The notes under the pieces: generated by a model
The model's database searches: none
What the model was told of the DNA's origin: nothing
The model's input: only the letters and a program-made list of their open reading frames with translations
Position numbers and translations under genes: made by a program
Shown here: positions 1 to 6,080 of the stretch, piece by piece
How positions within the stretch are numbered: position 1 is the stretch's first letter
Layout: each line of letters starts with the position of its first letter
NCBI GenBank assembly: GCA_947483345.1
Contig: CANKNL010000018.1
Span: 1 to 19,314, forward strand
DNA: 19,314 nt
From: Chitinophagaceae bacterium
GTDB lineage: Bacteria > Bacteroidota > Bacteroidia > Chitinophagales > Chitinophagaceae
Direction: 5' to 3'

Positions 1-2
1 GC

Positions 3-200
3 TACCAACATGCGGTTTTGCAAAATACGGGCTTGACCATCAATAACCAGGCTTTGGTAACTATATTGTACTTTAGTCATGGGCTGACCGTTTATTAAGA
101 AATATTTTTGCAAATTTTTAAATTGCGTTTTATAACTTACATCACAGCCAGGCTGACGAGCTACGAATTCCCGTACTTCGCAAAGCCGTGAACGTTGTAC
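3..200 (+). other. attC-like recombination site (site A)
   Basis: This is an imperfect palindrome with an AAC end at 7-9 and a GTT end at 194-196 (R' box GTTGTAC, 194-200). The left arm (GGTTTTGCAAAATACGGG, 14-31) is nearly the reverse complement of the right arm (about 168-190, read CGGCTTTGCGAAGTACGGG on the other strand). About 110 bases of non-palindromic loop lie between them. The R' box GTTGTAC is matched by GTACAAC at 973-979, the far end of the next cassette, as expected for an inserted integron cassette. The cassette to which this site belongs lies beyond the left edge. Confidence 0.75.
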
Positions 201-254
201 ACTACATTTTCATCACGTTTATAATTTCCGCTTGTTTCTTTAAAAGGAAACTTC

Positions 255-262
255 TATCTTTA
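255..262 (+). promoter_or_regulatory. Possible Bacteroidota -7 promoter box for the higBA pair
   Basis: TATCTTTA resembles the Bacteroidota -7 consensus TAnnTTTG and lies 14 bases before the toxin start codon. No convincing -33 box was seen. It would let the cassette be expressed without an upstream integron promoter. Confidence 0.3.
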
Positions 263-276
263 CCAAAAATTACTAA

Positions 277-615
277 ATGGTTGAGAAGTTTCATGTTGAT
301 TTTTTACCGGAAGCTGTGGAATTTATGGAGCAGTTAGACAATAAAGCTCAAACGAAGATTTACTATAACATTAGAAAGGCACAACTAAAGAATGACCCAG
401 AATTGTTCAAAAAGTTGACAGATACCATTTGGGAATTCAGGACTTTATACAATAAGACTTATTATCGGCTTTTCGCTTTTTGGGATAAAAAACATGGACA
501 AAATACTTTGGTTCTTGCAACTCATGGCCTCATAAAAAAAACAGGTAAGACACCCCAAGCAGACTTGGATAAAGCCGAAAAAATAAGACAACAATATTTA
601 GCTCAAAAAAAATAA
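277..615 (+). CDS. higB: HigB/RelE-type mRNA interferase toxin (phage Gp49-like family)
   Basis: This 112-residue protein has the look of the RelE/ParE superfamily branch that contains HigB and phage Gp49-like toxins. An N-terminal helical part (PEAVEFMEQLDNKAQTKIYYNI, about 11-32) is followed by strands containing WEFRTLYNKTYYRLFAFWD (52-70), and then by LVLATHGLIKKTGKTP (78-93), a typical signature of this family. Known members cleave mRNA, mostly on the ribosome. The antitoxin gene starts only 6 bases downstream, so this toxin-first pair is almost certainly co-transcribed. It is the first gene of a cassette bounded by matching core boxes at 194-200 and 973-979. The exact catalytic residues cannot be fixed by eye. 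Function is inferred from family resemblance and gene order. Confidence 0.88.
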   Translation: MVEKFHVDFLPEAVEFMEQLDNKAQTKIYYNIRKAQLKNDPELFKKLTDTIWEFRTLYNKTYYRLFAFWDKKHGQNTLVLATHGLIKKTGKTPQADLDKAEKIRQQYLAQKK

Positions 616-621
616 TAAATT

Positions 622-951
622 ATGCAGACCAAGAAAAAAATGAAAACCGTTTCCCTTGACGCAATGATAGACAAGCATGTGGGGAAAATTGGGACATCAG
701 CTAGAGATACTTTTGAACATGAGCTTAAGCTTGATCTATTGGGAAATGCAATTAAAGAGGCAAGACTTCATCATAACTTAACTCAAGAACAACTCGGACA
801 ACTAGTTGGTGTTCAGAAAGCGCAGATTTCAAAATTAGAAAACAACTTCACAAATGCTAGGTTTGACACTGTAATCAAAGTGTTTAATGCTTTACATGCA
901 AAAGTGAATTTTAATGTTCAGCTCCCTAAAAGGAAATTAAAAATTGCTTAA
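622..951 (+). CDS. higA: HigA-type antitoxin, XRE-family helix-turn-helix protein
   Basis: This 109-residue protein carries a helix-turn-helix of the XRE/Cro type at about 45-95: IKEARLHHNLTQEQLGQLVGVQ, then KAQISKLENN, with the usual Gln and Ser-Lys-Leu-Glu positions. In this family the antitoxin binds the toxin through one end and represses its own operon through the DNA-binding domain. The gene lies 6 bases after the HigB-like toxin. The first ATG (622) is used here; a second in-frame ATG at 640 (MKTVSL) is also possible. The stop at 949-951 is about 20 bases before the core box of the following attC-like site, the tight spacing usual in integron cassettes. Confidence 0.88.
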   Translation: MQTKKKMKTVSLDAMIDKHVGKIGTSARDTFEHELKLDLLGNAIKEARLHHNLTQEQLGQLVGVQKAQISKLENNFTNARFDTVIKVFNALHAKVNFNVQLPKRKLKIA

Positions 952-972
952 TCTTCGGTAGACCAATGCAGC

Positions 973-1047
973 GTACAACACGCGGTTTTGCAAAATACGG
1001 GCTTGACCAGCAATAACCAGGCTTTGGTAACTATTGGTGTGTTAGGT
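973..1047 (+). other. attC-like site 1, right half lost or replaced
   Basis: The R'' box GTACAAC (973-979) is the reverse complement of GTTGTAC at 194-200. The 58 bases 977-1034 match 7-64 of site A at 56 positions, so the left arm and the start of the loop are conserved. The sequence then ends at GTTAGGT (1041-1047), which fits the GTTRRRY consensus, but no right arm complementary to the left arm precedes it. The site therefore looks deleted or recombined and may be unable to fold into a normal attC hairpin. Confidence 0.6.
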
Positions 1048-1263
1048 CCTACAATTAAAGAAGGATCTAAAAGTTATGATGAACTTATACTAATTTGAAA
1101 GCTGGTTCGTGGAGACAGTTACCAAGGTGGTGGGGTTTACACAAATTTTAAAAAACAATATCGGGCATTGACGCAACGAACAATACAAAAAGTATAACGC
1201 TGGAATATTGATTTCCAATGCAATTTATTTTTGTAAGTTGCATCTTATAACTTCAATGCACAT
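1048..1263. other. Gene-free remnant between cassettes, with a possible weak attC at its end
   Basis: No complete gene was seen. An open frame running through 1021-1098 would end in VLGPTIKEGSKSYDELILI before a TGA, which could be the tail of a gene whose front was lost when site 1 was rearranged. At 1192-1198 there is GTATAAC, and with GTTGGGC at 1264-1270 it could bound a short, weakly paired attC of 79 bases (ATTGA/TCAAT and TGCAA/TTGCA pairs inside). Neither GTTAGGT (1041) nor GTATAAC finds a matching partner here, so the history of this stretch is unclear. Confidence 0.35.
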
Positions 1264-1307
1264 GTTGGGCGCAAATTTTAAAGAACGTTACTTTTGAATA
1301 TTTTTCG

Positions 1308-1315
1308 TAAATTTA
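1308..1315 (+). promoter_or_regulatory. Possible -7 promoter box directly before the DUF433 gene
   Basis: TAAATTTA resembles TAnnTTTG and ends 4 bases before the ATG at 1320. If used, transcription would start at or next to the start codon, giving a nearly leaderless mRNA. No clear -33 box was found. Confidence 0.3.
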
Positions 1316-1319
1316 GGAT

Positions 1320-1559
1320 ATGGATATTAGAGAACTAATCACAATTGACAACGAAATACTTGGTGGACAGACTGTTTTTAAAGGAACTCGTGTGCCCGTT
1401 GAATCTTTATTTGATCATCTTGAGGCAGGCATTTCTTTGGACGCCTTTCTCGAAGACTTTCCGACTGTGACTAAAGAACAGGCAATCGCATTATTAGATT
1501 GGGCTAACAAATTATTCAATACAAAAAACTTAGACCAACTTTATGCTGCTGTTGCTTGA
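1320..1559 (+). CDS. DUF433-family antitoxin-like protein
   Basis: This 79-residue protein has the core pattern of DUF433: an N-terminal ITIDNEILGGQTVFKGTRVPVESLFDHLEAG (about 8-38), with the GGxxVFKGTRVPV motif, followed by helices including FPTVTKEQAIALLDWANK. DUF433 proteins contain a winged-helix-like DNA-binding fold and are commonly found just upstream of DUF5615 PIN-like proteins, where they are taken to be VapB-like antitoxins. That is the arrangement here: the downstream gene starts inside this one and overlaps it by 17 bases. Both sit in one cassette with perfect 10-base matching ends (1264-1273 and 1876-1885). The antitoxin role is inferred from family and context. Confidence 0.85.
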   Translation: MDIRELITIDNEILGGQTVFKGTRVPVESLFDHLEAGISLDAFLEDFPTVTKEQAIALLDWANKLFNTKNLDQLYAAVA

Positions 1560-1872
1560 TGAAAATCTACCTAAACGTCTCAAACTCGATTTTCCTGAAC
1601 ATGAAATTTACACGGTACGTGACAAGGAGTGGAACGGTATCAAAAATGGTGAGCTTTTAAAGCTTTTAATTGAAAATAACTTTGATTCACTTTTAACCTT
1701 CGACAAAAACTTACAGCACCAACAAAATTTCGTAAAATATACAATAGCCGTATTTGTATTATCAGCAAAGATTAACAGCTACGAAGAATTGACCAAGTTA
1801 ACGCCCAGGATTAAAGTATATTTGAATAATCCTCCACTTCCAATTGGTGGAATTGTTATTGCTTCAGAATAA
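1543..1872 (+). CDS. DUF5615 PIN-like protein, probable VapC-type toxin
   Basis: This 109-residue protein starts with LLLLDENLPKRL (2-13), the hallmark of the DUF5615 branch of the PIN-like nuclease superfamily. Further along are the GIKNGELLKLLIENNFDSLLTFDKNL segment (about 32-57), with acidic residues where PIN domains bind metal, and a C-terminal strand with IGGIVIASE. PIN nucleases cut RNA; this short family is assumed to act similarly but is less studied. The ATG at 1543 lies inside the end of the DUF433 gene (17-base overlap), which suggests translational coupling. The stop at 1870-1872 is only a few bases before the attC core box of the cassette. Confidence 0.83.
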   Translation: MLLLLDENLPKRLKLDFPEHEIYTVRDKEWNGIKNGELLKLLIENNFDSLLTFDKNLQHQQNFVKYTIAVFVLSAKINSYEELTKLTPRIKVYLNNPPLPIGGIVIASE

Positions 1873-1878
1873 ATCTGC

Positions 1879-2075
1879 GCCCAACAAAAGTATTGCAGCA
1901 ATTGGGGCTGGACGGAAGCCCAATCAGCAGCAGTGCATATCCAAGCTTTGGTTTCGGCGGACGTAATTCTGCCGGGCAGTAGTTCTAAACTTCGGCTTTT
2001 AGTTATAAATTTAGCTTTAGTACCGGGCGGGCAGTTGGTCAATTCCCCAACTGCACAAAGCCTCAAACGTTGGTG
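1879..2075 (+). other. attC-like recombination site 2
   Basis: The R'' box GCCCAAC (1879-1885) is the reverse complement of GTTGGGC at 1264-1270, and the match extends to 10 bases (TGCGCCCAAC against GTTGGGCGCA). The R' box is GTTGGTG (2069-2075). The left arm holds TTGCAGCAATTGGGG; the right arm read on the other strand holds TGTGCAGTTGGGGAATTG. The site is 197 bases long, and its loop shares wording with other sites of the array (CAAGCTTTGGTTTCGG). Confidence 0.82.
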
Positions 2076-2100
2076 GCAAATAGCTAATAGAAACTTTCGT

Positions 2101-2108
2101 TATATTTG
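2101..2108 (+). promoter_or_regulatory. TATATTTG promoter box just before mntA
   Basis: This is a perfect match to the Bacteroidota -7 consensus TAnnTTTG. It ends only 4 bases before the ATG at 2113, so transcription should begin at about the start codon (a leaderless or nearly leaderless mRNA). No exact TTTG was seen at the -33 position. Confidence 0.5.
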
Positions 2109-2112
2109 CAAC

Positions 2113-2403
2113 ATGACCGACTTGAATACCATAAAGCAAATTCTTACAACATTAAAGCCAGAACTGATTGCCAAATATCATGTCAGTTCAATTGGCTTAT
2201 TCGGTTCTGTTGTACGGGATGATTTTAACTCTTCAAGTGACGTTGATATCATTGTCGATTTTAGTCAACCAATTGGTATAGAATTTATTGACCTCGCAGA
2301 TTATATTGAGACAAAACTTAAGAAAAATGTTGACCTAGTCTCAAAAAATGGAGTAAAACAAAAATATTACCGCACTTTCGAATCTGAAATTATTTATGTC
2401 TAA
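2113..2403 (+). CDS. mntA: MntA-type minimal nucleotidyltransferase antitoxin
   Basis: This 96-residue protein has the minimal nucleotidyltransferase signature GLFGSVVRDDFNSSSDVDIIVDF (28-50): the GS helix start, the invariant Arg and the SDVD metal-binding aspartates (D43, D45). In the MntA-HepT (type VII) toxin-antitoxin systems this enzyme silences the HEPN toxin by adding AMP groups to a tyrosine near its active site. The next gene encodes just such a HEPN protein and overlaps by 8 bases. The ATG at 2113 is preferred over an upstream in-frame ATG at 1933 because the latter lies inside the attC-like site and because a promoter box ends right before 2113. Confidence 0.9.
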   Translation: MTDLNTIKQILTTLKPELIAKYHVSSIGLFGSVVRDDFNSSSDVDIIVDFSQPIGIEFIDLADYIETKLKKNVDLVSKNGVKQKYYRTFESEIIYV

Positions 2404-2731
2404 AAGAGAACCAAATCTCCTCGTTGAAGATATAATCGACAGTGGTAAAAAAATACTGGAGTACACAAGTAATTTAACTTTCGAAGATTTCACTAAAGAC
2501 GGAAAGACCATTGACGCAGTTATCAGAAATTTCGAAATCATTGGAGAAGCAGCAAATCGTTTGCCTGACGATTTCAAAGAAAATCATCCTGAGATTGATT
2601 GGTATCGAATCAGAGGTTTTAGAAATCGCATAGTACATGATTATTTCGGGATTGACTTCACAATTGTTTGGAAAATAAAAAATTCATTTCTCCCGTCATT
2701 AATTTCAAAATTAGAAACACTTATAGAGTAA
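2396..2731 (+). CDS. hepT: HepT-type HEPN ribonuclease toxin
   Basis: This 111-residue HEPN-domain protein carries the catalytic R-x4-H motif as RNRIVHDY (R76, H81) with Y83 placed as Rx4HxY, the tyrosine modified by MntA in known systems. HEPN toxins of this type are RNases acting on tRNA or mRNA. A typical preceding helix is FEIIGEAANRLPDDFKENHPEIDWYRIRGFRN. The start overlaps the end of mntA by 8 bases, so the two are translationally linked. The stop at 2729-2731 is followed within about 10 bases by the attC core box CACCAAC. All key residues are present, so the pair looks functional. Confidence 0.92.
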   Translation: MSKREPNLLVEDIIDSGKKILEYTSNLTFEDFTKDGKTIDAVIRNFEIIGEAANRLPDDFKENHPEIDWYRIRGFRNRIVHDYFGIDFTIVWKIKNSFLPSLISKLETLIE

Positions 2732-2740
2732 TGCTACTGC

Positions 2741-2937
2741 CACCAACATAGGGTTTGTCGCAAGCTGGGCTGGACAATCTATCTTCAGCATTTAATCGCT
2801 ACCAATCATCGGCTATCGGGTTGACCGTTTAATAATTTGCTTTTCGTTTTCATTAAAATTACGTTCCTTTATGTGCATCGTCATGGGGTCTGACACAGCA
2901 CCTATACCCAGCCTGCGGCAAGCCCCAGACGTTAGCT
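2741..2937 (+). other. attC-like recombination site 3
   Basis: The R'' box CACCAAC (2741-2747) pairs with GTTGGTG at 2069-2075, and the identity extends over 10 bases (TGCCACCAAC against GTTGGTGGCA). The R' box is GTTAGCT (2931-2937). The left arm GGTTTGTCGCAAGCTGGG is almost the reverse complement of the right arm (GGGCTTGCCGCAGGCTGGG read on the other strand). Length is 197 bases, the same as site 2 and one less than site A. Confidence 0.87.
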
Positions 2938-2972
2938 GTAACTTAGAACCGTCACTATTAATCAACAGAAAT

Positions 2973-4226
2973 ATGAAAAAGTTGAATTATTTATTTTGCT
3001 TCATAATACTTGTACTTTTTTATTCGTGTGACTCTAAAAACAAAACTGAATTCTACCTTCCGGCAGAGTGGGAACCACAGTCAGGTGTTATTGTAGGCGG
3101 ACTTGAAGATACTGCCAGCTTTGAAATGGTAAGCGAACTCGCCAGAGAAATGAAAGTTTTCTGCCTTGTTTCTGATTCTACAATGGCAACTTACAAAAAG
3201 AAATTATCGGCAGTTGGTGTAAACTTAGATAGTATTCAGTTTTTGACTTCCGCAACTGAATTTAGCTATGCTCAGCGTGACGGGATAATCTTTTTAAAAA
3301 ATGGAATAGGTGAAAAGAAGCTGGTAAATTTTGCATGGAATATGTATGGCTGGTATTTTGATTCTACAATTAAAAATTATATAGACAAGGATAAGAAAAA
3401 GAGGGAACTATACACTTCCGTTCATCTAAAGGCGTTTCCATATCCTGTAATTACCTCTTCTATGGTTAATGAAGGTGGCGCTATTGAAACAAATGGGAAA
3501 GGAACCATATTACAAGTAGAATCAGTAAACATGCATCGCAATCCAACTATGTCTAAAGAATTGCAGGAAACTGAACTAAAAAAGGTTCTTAATGTAAAAA
3601 AGATAATATGGCTAAAAGAGGGTGCGGCGGAAGACCCGTCTGGATGGGGAACATTAATAACAGAAAACTATTTTGGCATTGGAGTAAAAGGGCACTTAGA
3701 TGAATTTTGCCGATTTGTAGATGAAAATACCATTTTAATTTCCTTCCCCGACTCCTTAGAAGCAGCAATTGACCCAGTTAAAAAAATAACGCTGGAGAGA
3801 ATGAAAATAAACTACGAAATTTTAAAAAATGCTACTGATCAAGATGGTAAGCCATTCACTATTGTTAAAATGCCAGTACCTGATATTGATTACATGACTT
3901 TTGCATTAGACACAGTTAGTAAGAATAACGAAATAAAGTTCCTTTCACAACAAATTCTTTTTGAACAAAAACGTTTTTCGGTTGGCGACACCGTTCATTT
4001 TGTACCGTCTAGTAGTTATCTTAATTTTTTGATTACAAACAAAACAGTGTTTGAGGCGAAATACTGGACAGAAGGACAACCCGCAAGTTCTAAGGCAAAA
4101 GATGAGAAAGCGAAACAGATATTACAACATTATTTTCCAGATAAAAAAATACACCAAATAAATACAGCGAAAACTAACCACAATGGAGGTGGCCTTCATT
4201 GTTGGAGTATGCAAATACCTAAGTAA
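2973..4226 (+). CDS. Agmatine deiminase / peptidyl-arginine deiminase-like lipoprotein
   Basis: This 417-residue protein belongs to the agmatine deiminase / bacterial peptidyl-arginine deiminase (PAD_porph) family, which removes the guanidine imine group from arginine-type substrates through a cysteine. Family motifs are in order: LPAEWEPQSGVIVG (29-42), EGGAIETNGKGT (167-178), WGTLITENYF and GHLDEFCRFVD (240-250, His and Asp), and the catalytic cysteine in NHNGGGLHC (C410). The N-terminus is a lipoprotein signal peptide ending in FYSC (C19), so the enzyme is probably anchored in the outer or inner membrane facing the periplasm or outside, unlike cytosolic agmatine deiminase. The frame is open to an ATG at 2871, but that lies inside the attC-like site; the ATG at 2973 gives a perfect signal peptide. 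The substrate cannot be read from sequence. Confidence 0.88.
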   Translation: MKKLNYLFCFIILVLFYSCDSKNKTEFYLPAEWEPQSGVIVGGLEDTASFEMVSELAREMKVFCLVSDSTMATYKKKLSAVGVNLDSIQFLTSATEFSYAQRDGIIFLKNGIGEKKLVNFAWNMYGWYFDSTIKNYIDKDKKKRELYTSVHLKAFPYPVITSSMVNEGGAIETNGKGTILQVESVNMHRNPTMSKELQETELKKVLNVKKIIWLKEGAAEDPSGWGTLITENYFGIGVKGHLDEFCRFVDENTILISFPDSLEAAIDPVKKITLERMKINYEILKNATDQDGKPFTIVKMPVPDIDYMTFALDTVSKNNEIKFLSQQILFEQKRFSVGDTVHFVPSSSYLNFLITNKTVFEAKYWTEGQPASSKAKDEKAKQILQHYFPDKKIHQINTAKTNHNGGGLHCWSMQIPK

Positions 4227-4377
4227 TTTCATGAACTACAAAAGCTGCAGCTAACACGCCGTTGGAACATTTGCACCATTCCAAAACACCTTCTGCAGTT
4301 TGATAGCATATATCCAGCGTATCGCCTGACACATCTATGCCGCAGTACAATTTAGTTAGTTGTTTAATTGCTTTCAT
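4219..4377 (-). pseudogene. Truncated IS110-family transposase (first 39 codons)
   Basis: On the minus strand from the ATG at 4377 the reading frame gives MKAIKQLTKLYCGIDVSGDT and continues LDICYQTAEGVLEWCKCSN. YCGIDVSxDTLDICY is the N-terminal signature of the IS110-family DEDD transposase, with the first catalytic aspartate in GIDVS (D15). Similarity stops at about base 4261, where the frame runs into attC site 4 (AGCTAAC, 4249-4255) and then a stop at 4219-4221. Full-length members have over 300 residues, so nearly 90 % of the gene is missing. The remnant lies directly against an attC core box, and a subgroup of this family (IS1111-attC) is known to insert into attC sites. Confidence 0.75.
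4249..4260 (+). other. Left end of attC-like site 4, cut off by IS110 remnant
   Basis: The R'' box AGCTAAC (4249-4255) is the reverse complement of GTTAGCT at 2931-2937, with identity over 8 bases (CAGCTAAC against GTTAGCTG). It therefore marks the 3' end of the agmatine-deiminase-like cassette. Only about 12 bases survive before IS110-derived sequence begins at about 4261. Confidence 0.7.
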
Positions 4378-4624
4378 TGTTCATGTTTTTGATGTAAATA
4401 ATTAAGTAAATTAGCCTAGCCAAAAGAATGGAAGAACAATTCTTACGTTGCTATCATCCTAGCACGAGCTTAAAGGCTCATCGAACTGTACAGCATAATG
4501 TAAGAAGAGGGTGGCAGGGATAAGCGTGTTAGAAAAGCTTATTGCTTATTGGGTTTGACTATCTTATTCTGCCCCCTGTTCTTTCAAAACATCATTGGTA
4601 AAACGTGTAGTAAATTTATTGAAT
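4378..4624. mobile_element. Probable non-coding end of the IS110 element
   Basis: No gene was found here. The stretch lies directly upstream of the truncated transposase start, where IS110 elements carry their non-coding end and, in the IS110 group, the bridge RNA that pairs with target and donor DNA. It contains small inverted repeats (GAGC/GGCTC around 4466-4480, CTTAC 4442-4446 with GTAAG 4500-4504) and one strong stem-loop at 4508-4577. The right boundary, near the next attC-like arm at 4625, is a guess. Whether a bridge RNA was encoded is inference. Confidence 0.4.
4508..4577. ncRNA. Strong stem-loop, possible bridge-RNA piece of the IS110 remnant
   Basis: Bases AGGG-t-GGCAG-gg-ATAAG (4508-4524) pair with CTTAT-t-CTGCC-CCCT (4563-4577), about 14 base pairs with one bulge and a small internal loop. 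A competing inner hairpin pairs ATAAGC (4520-4525) with GCTTAT (4544-4549). There is no T-run on either side, so a simple terminator is unlikely. Assignment as bridge RNA rests only on position beside the transposase. Confidence 0.3.
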
Positions 4625-4835
4625 TGTAAACATAGGATTGGGTTTTGTGCAAGTGTGGCTTGACAAACAAACATCAGCCAAATGCAAATCCAGGCTGTGA
4701 TTCGGGCTCTACAAACAACTTTGAGTTTTAGTTCTTAATTTCAACTTTATATTTTCAACCTGCAGGCAGGCCAGCAGGAATTGTGGGCGGACGGAATACT
4801 ATTTCCACACCAGCAAATAGCCCTGCCCGTTGTGT
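4625..4835 (+). other. attC-like recombination site 4b
   Basis: This imperfect palindrome has an AAC end at 4629-4631 and R' box GTTGTGT (4829-4835). The left arm GGGTTTTGTGCAAGTGTGG pairs with the right arm (GGGCTATTTGCTGGTGTGG on the other strand). The R' box matches the far end of the next cassette over 10 bases (GTTGTGTGCA against TGCACACAAC). The loop contains CCTGCAGGCAGG (4759-4770) and a block shared with site 6. Its own R'' partner was not found, probably because the IS110 event removed it. Confidence 0.75.
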
Positions 4836-4877
4836 GCAAGGCCATGAGCAAACTTAAAACGAAATATCAAAAGACTA

Positions 4878-5963
4878 ATGATGCGACAAAGAATAATAGG
4901 TTTTGACCTGGCAAGAGCTTACGCTATTTTTGGAATGTTCATTGTGAACTTCAATTTTTGCTTTGGCTCTTTTCAAGACAAATCACTAACGGGCCAGTTT
5001 TTAAATCTTTTTACAGGCAATTCAACAGCTATTTTTATTATTTGTGCAGGTATGGGAGTTTCACTAATGACAAGTAATCACCTAAACTATTCCCAACAAG
5101 ACAAAGAAAAATACAAATCAATTATCTTAAAACGTTCTTGGTTCTTGTTTGCACTTGGACTGTTGCTTTATAATTGGTGGGCAGGCGACATTTTACATTT
5201 TTATGGAGGTTATATGCACATTGCCGCATTTATTCTCTTTGTTCCCAAAAGATATTATTTAATTGGTTGTCTTTTAGCAATCCTAATTTTTCATATTTTA
5301 CTTTTCATCATTCCCATTTTTACAAGTTGGGATATGACCATTTTTAAATATGCAGATTTTTGGACAATTAAAGGTTTTTTAAGAAACACATTTTATAATG
5401 GTTGGAATTCCATTTTTCCTTGGGTTGCCTATTTCTTACTCGGAATGTGGCTTGGCAGAATTAATTGGAATGAACCAAAAATTAGAAAGCGTATTTTTGT
5501 TGCAGGCTTAACCTTTTTCTTACTCTTTGAAGGTTTGAGAAAATACGCACTATACAAACAGTTTGACCGACAAATTTTGGACTATATAAACTTTGACTAT
5601 TTCCCACCTTACTTACCATTTATGATAATTACAGCATCGTTTGCTTTAATGGCAATAACTCTTTGTATTTGGATAGGAGAGAAATTTGAGAAAAATATAA
5701 TTATTAAATGGCTGGCTGTCACAGGTAAAATGACACTAACTAACTATGTTCAACATTTGACAATTGGAATGTTAATTTTTCAATTTCTGACAGGCTCTAA
5801 ATATACAGGTGGGTATTTACAAATGGGTAAAATACTTTCACCTACTTACATTTTGACATTTTCATTTTGTTATTTCGTAGCCAGTATATTTTTTAGTGTA
5901 CTCTGGACAAAGAAATTTGGCAGAGGACCACTTGAAATATTAATGAGAAAGATATCAGGATGA
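4878..5963 (+). CDS. DUF418 / acyltransferase-like multi-pass membrane protein
   Basis: This 361-residue protein has about nine to ten hydrophobic segments. It opens with RIIGFDLARAYAIFGMFIVNF (about 5-25), typical of membrane proteins related to heparan-alpha-glucosaminide acetyltransferase (DUF1624) and DUF418. It ends with GKMTLTNYVQHLTIGMLIF and WTKKFGRGPLEILMRKIS, the C-terminal signature of DUF418, where the RGPLE motif is characteristic. DUF418 proteins are believed to be membrane acyltransferases or transporters, but the substrate is unknown. A second ATG directly follows (4881) and could be the true start. It is the only gene in a cassette with perfect 10-base matching ends (4829-4838 and 5972-5981), and its stop is 9 bases before the right-hand match. 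Confidence 0.78.
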   Translation: MMRQRIIGFDLARAYAIFGMFIVNFNFCFGSFQDKSLTGQFLNLFTGNSTAIFIICAGMGVSLMTSNHLNYSQQDKEKYKSIILKRSWFLFALGLLLYNWWAGDILHFYGGYMHIAAFILFVPKRYYLIGCLLAILIFHILLFIIPIFTSWDMTIFKYADFWTIKGFLRNTFYNGWNSIFPWVAYFLLGMWLGRINWNEPKIRKRIFVAGLTFFLLFEGLRKYALYKQFDRQILDYINFDYFPPYLPFMIITASFALMAITLCIWIGEKFEKNIIIKWLAVTGKMTLTNYVQHLTIGMLIFQFLTGSKYTGGYLQMGKILSPTYILTFSFCYFVASIFFSVLWTKKFGRGPLEILMRKISG

Positions 5964-5974
5964 AGAAGCCCTGC

Positions 5975-6052
5975 ACACAACGAAGGGGTTTGGCAAAATG
6001 GGGGTGGACGAAATACTAATTCCCGAACTTCGCCAAGTCCCGAACGATGTAT
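5975..6052 (+). other. attC-like recombination site 5, short form
   Basis: The R'' box ACACAAC (5975-5981) lies within TGCACACAAC, which pairs with 4829-4838. The left arm GGGGTTTGGCAAAATGGGG pairs with the right arm (CGGGACTTGGCGAAGTTCGGG on the other strand). At 78 bases this is the most compact site: the two halves meet around GTGGACG without the roughly 120-base loop of the others. The R' box reads GATGTAT (6046-6052) instead of GTTGTAT, one base off the otherwise fixed GTT. Confidence 0.8.
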
Positions 6053-6080
6053 GCAATTTAAATTGAGCTAAACGTACAAA

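Noticed and set aside
1933..2112. Upstream extension of mntA to the ATG at 1933
   Set aside because: It covers the right half of attC-like site 2; the family starts at 2113 and a promoter box precedes that codon.
2871..2972. Upstream extension of the deiminase gene to the ATG at 2871
   Set aside because: These 34 codons lie inside attC-like site 3, and the ATG at 2973 gives a perfect lipoprotein signal peptide.
4219..4260. C-terminal part of the IS110 frame (GVLAAAFVVHEIT)
   Set aside because: It is the reverse reading of attC site 4 and the end of the deiminase gene, not transposase.
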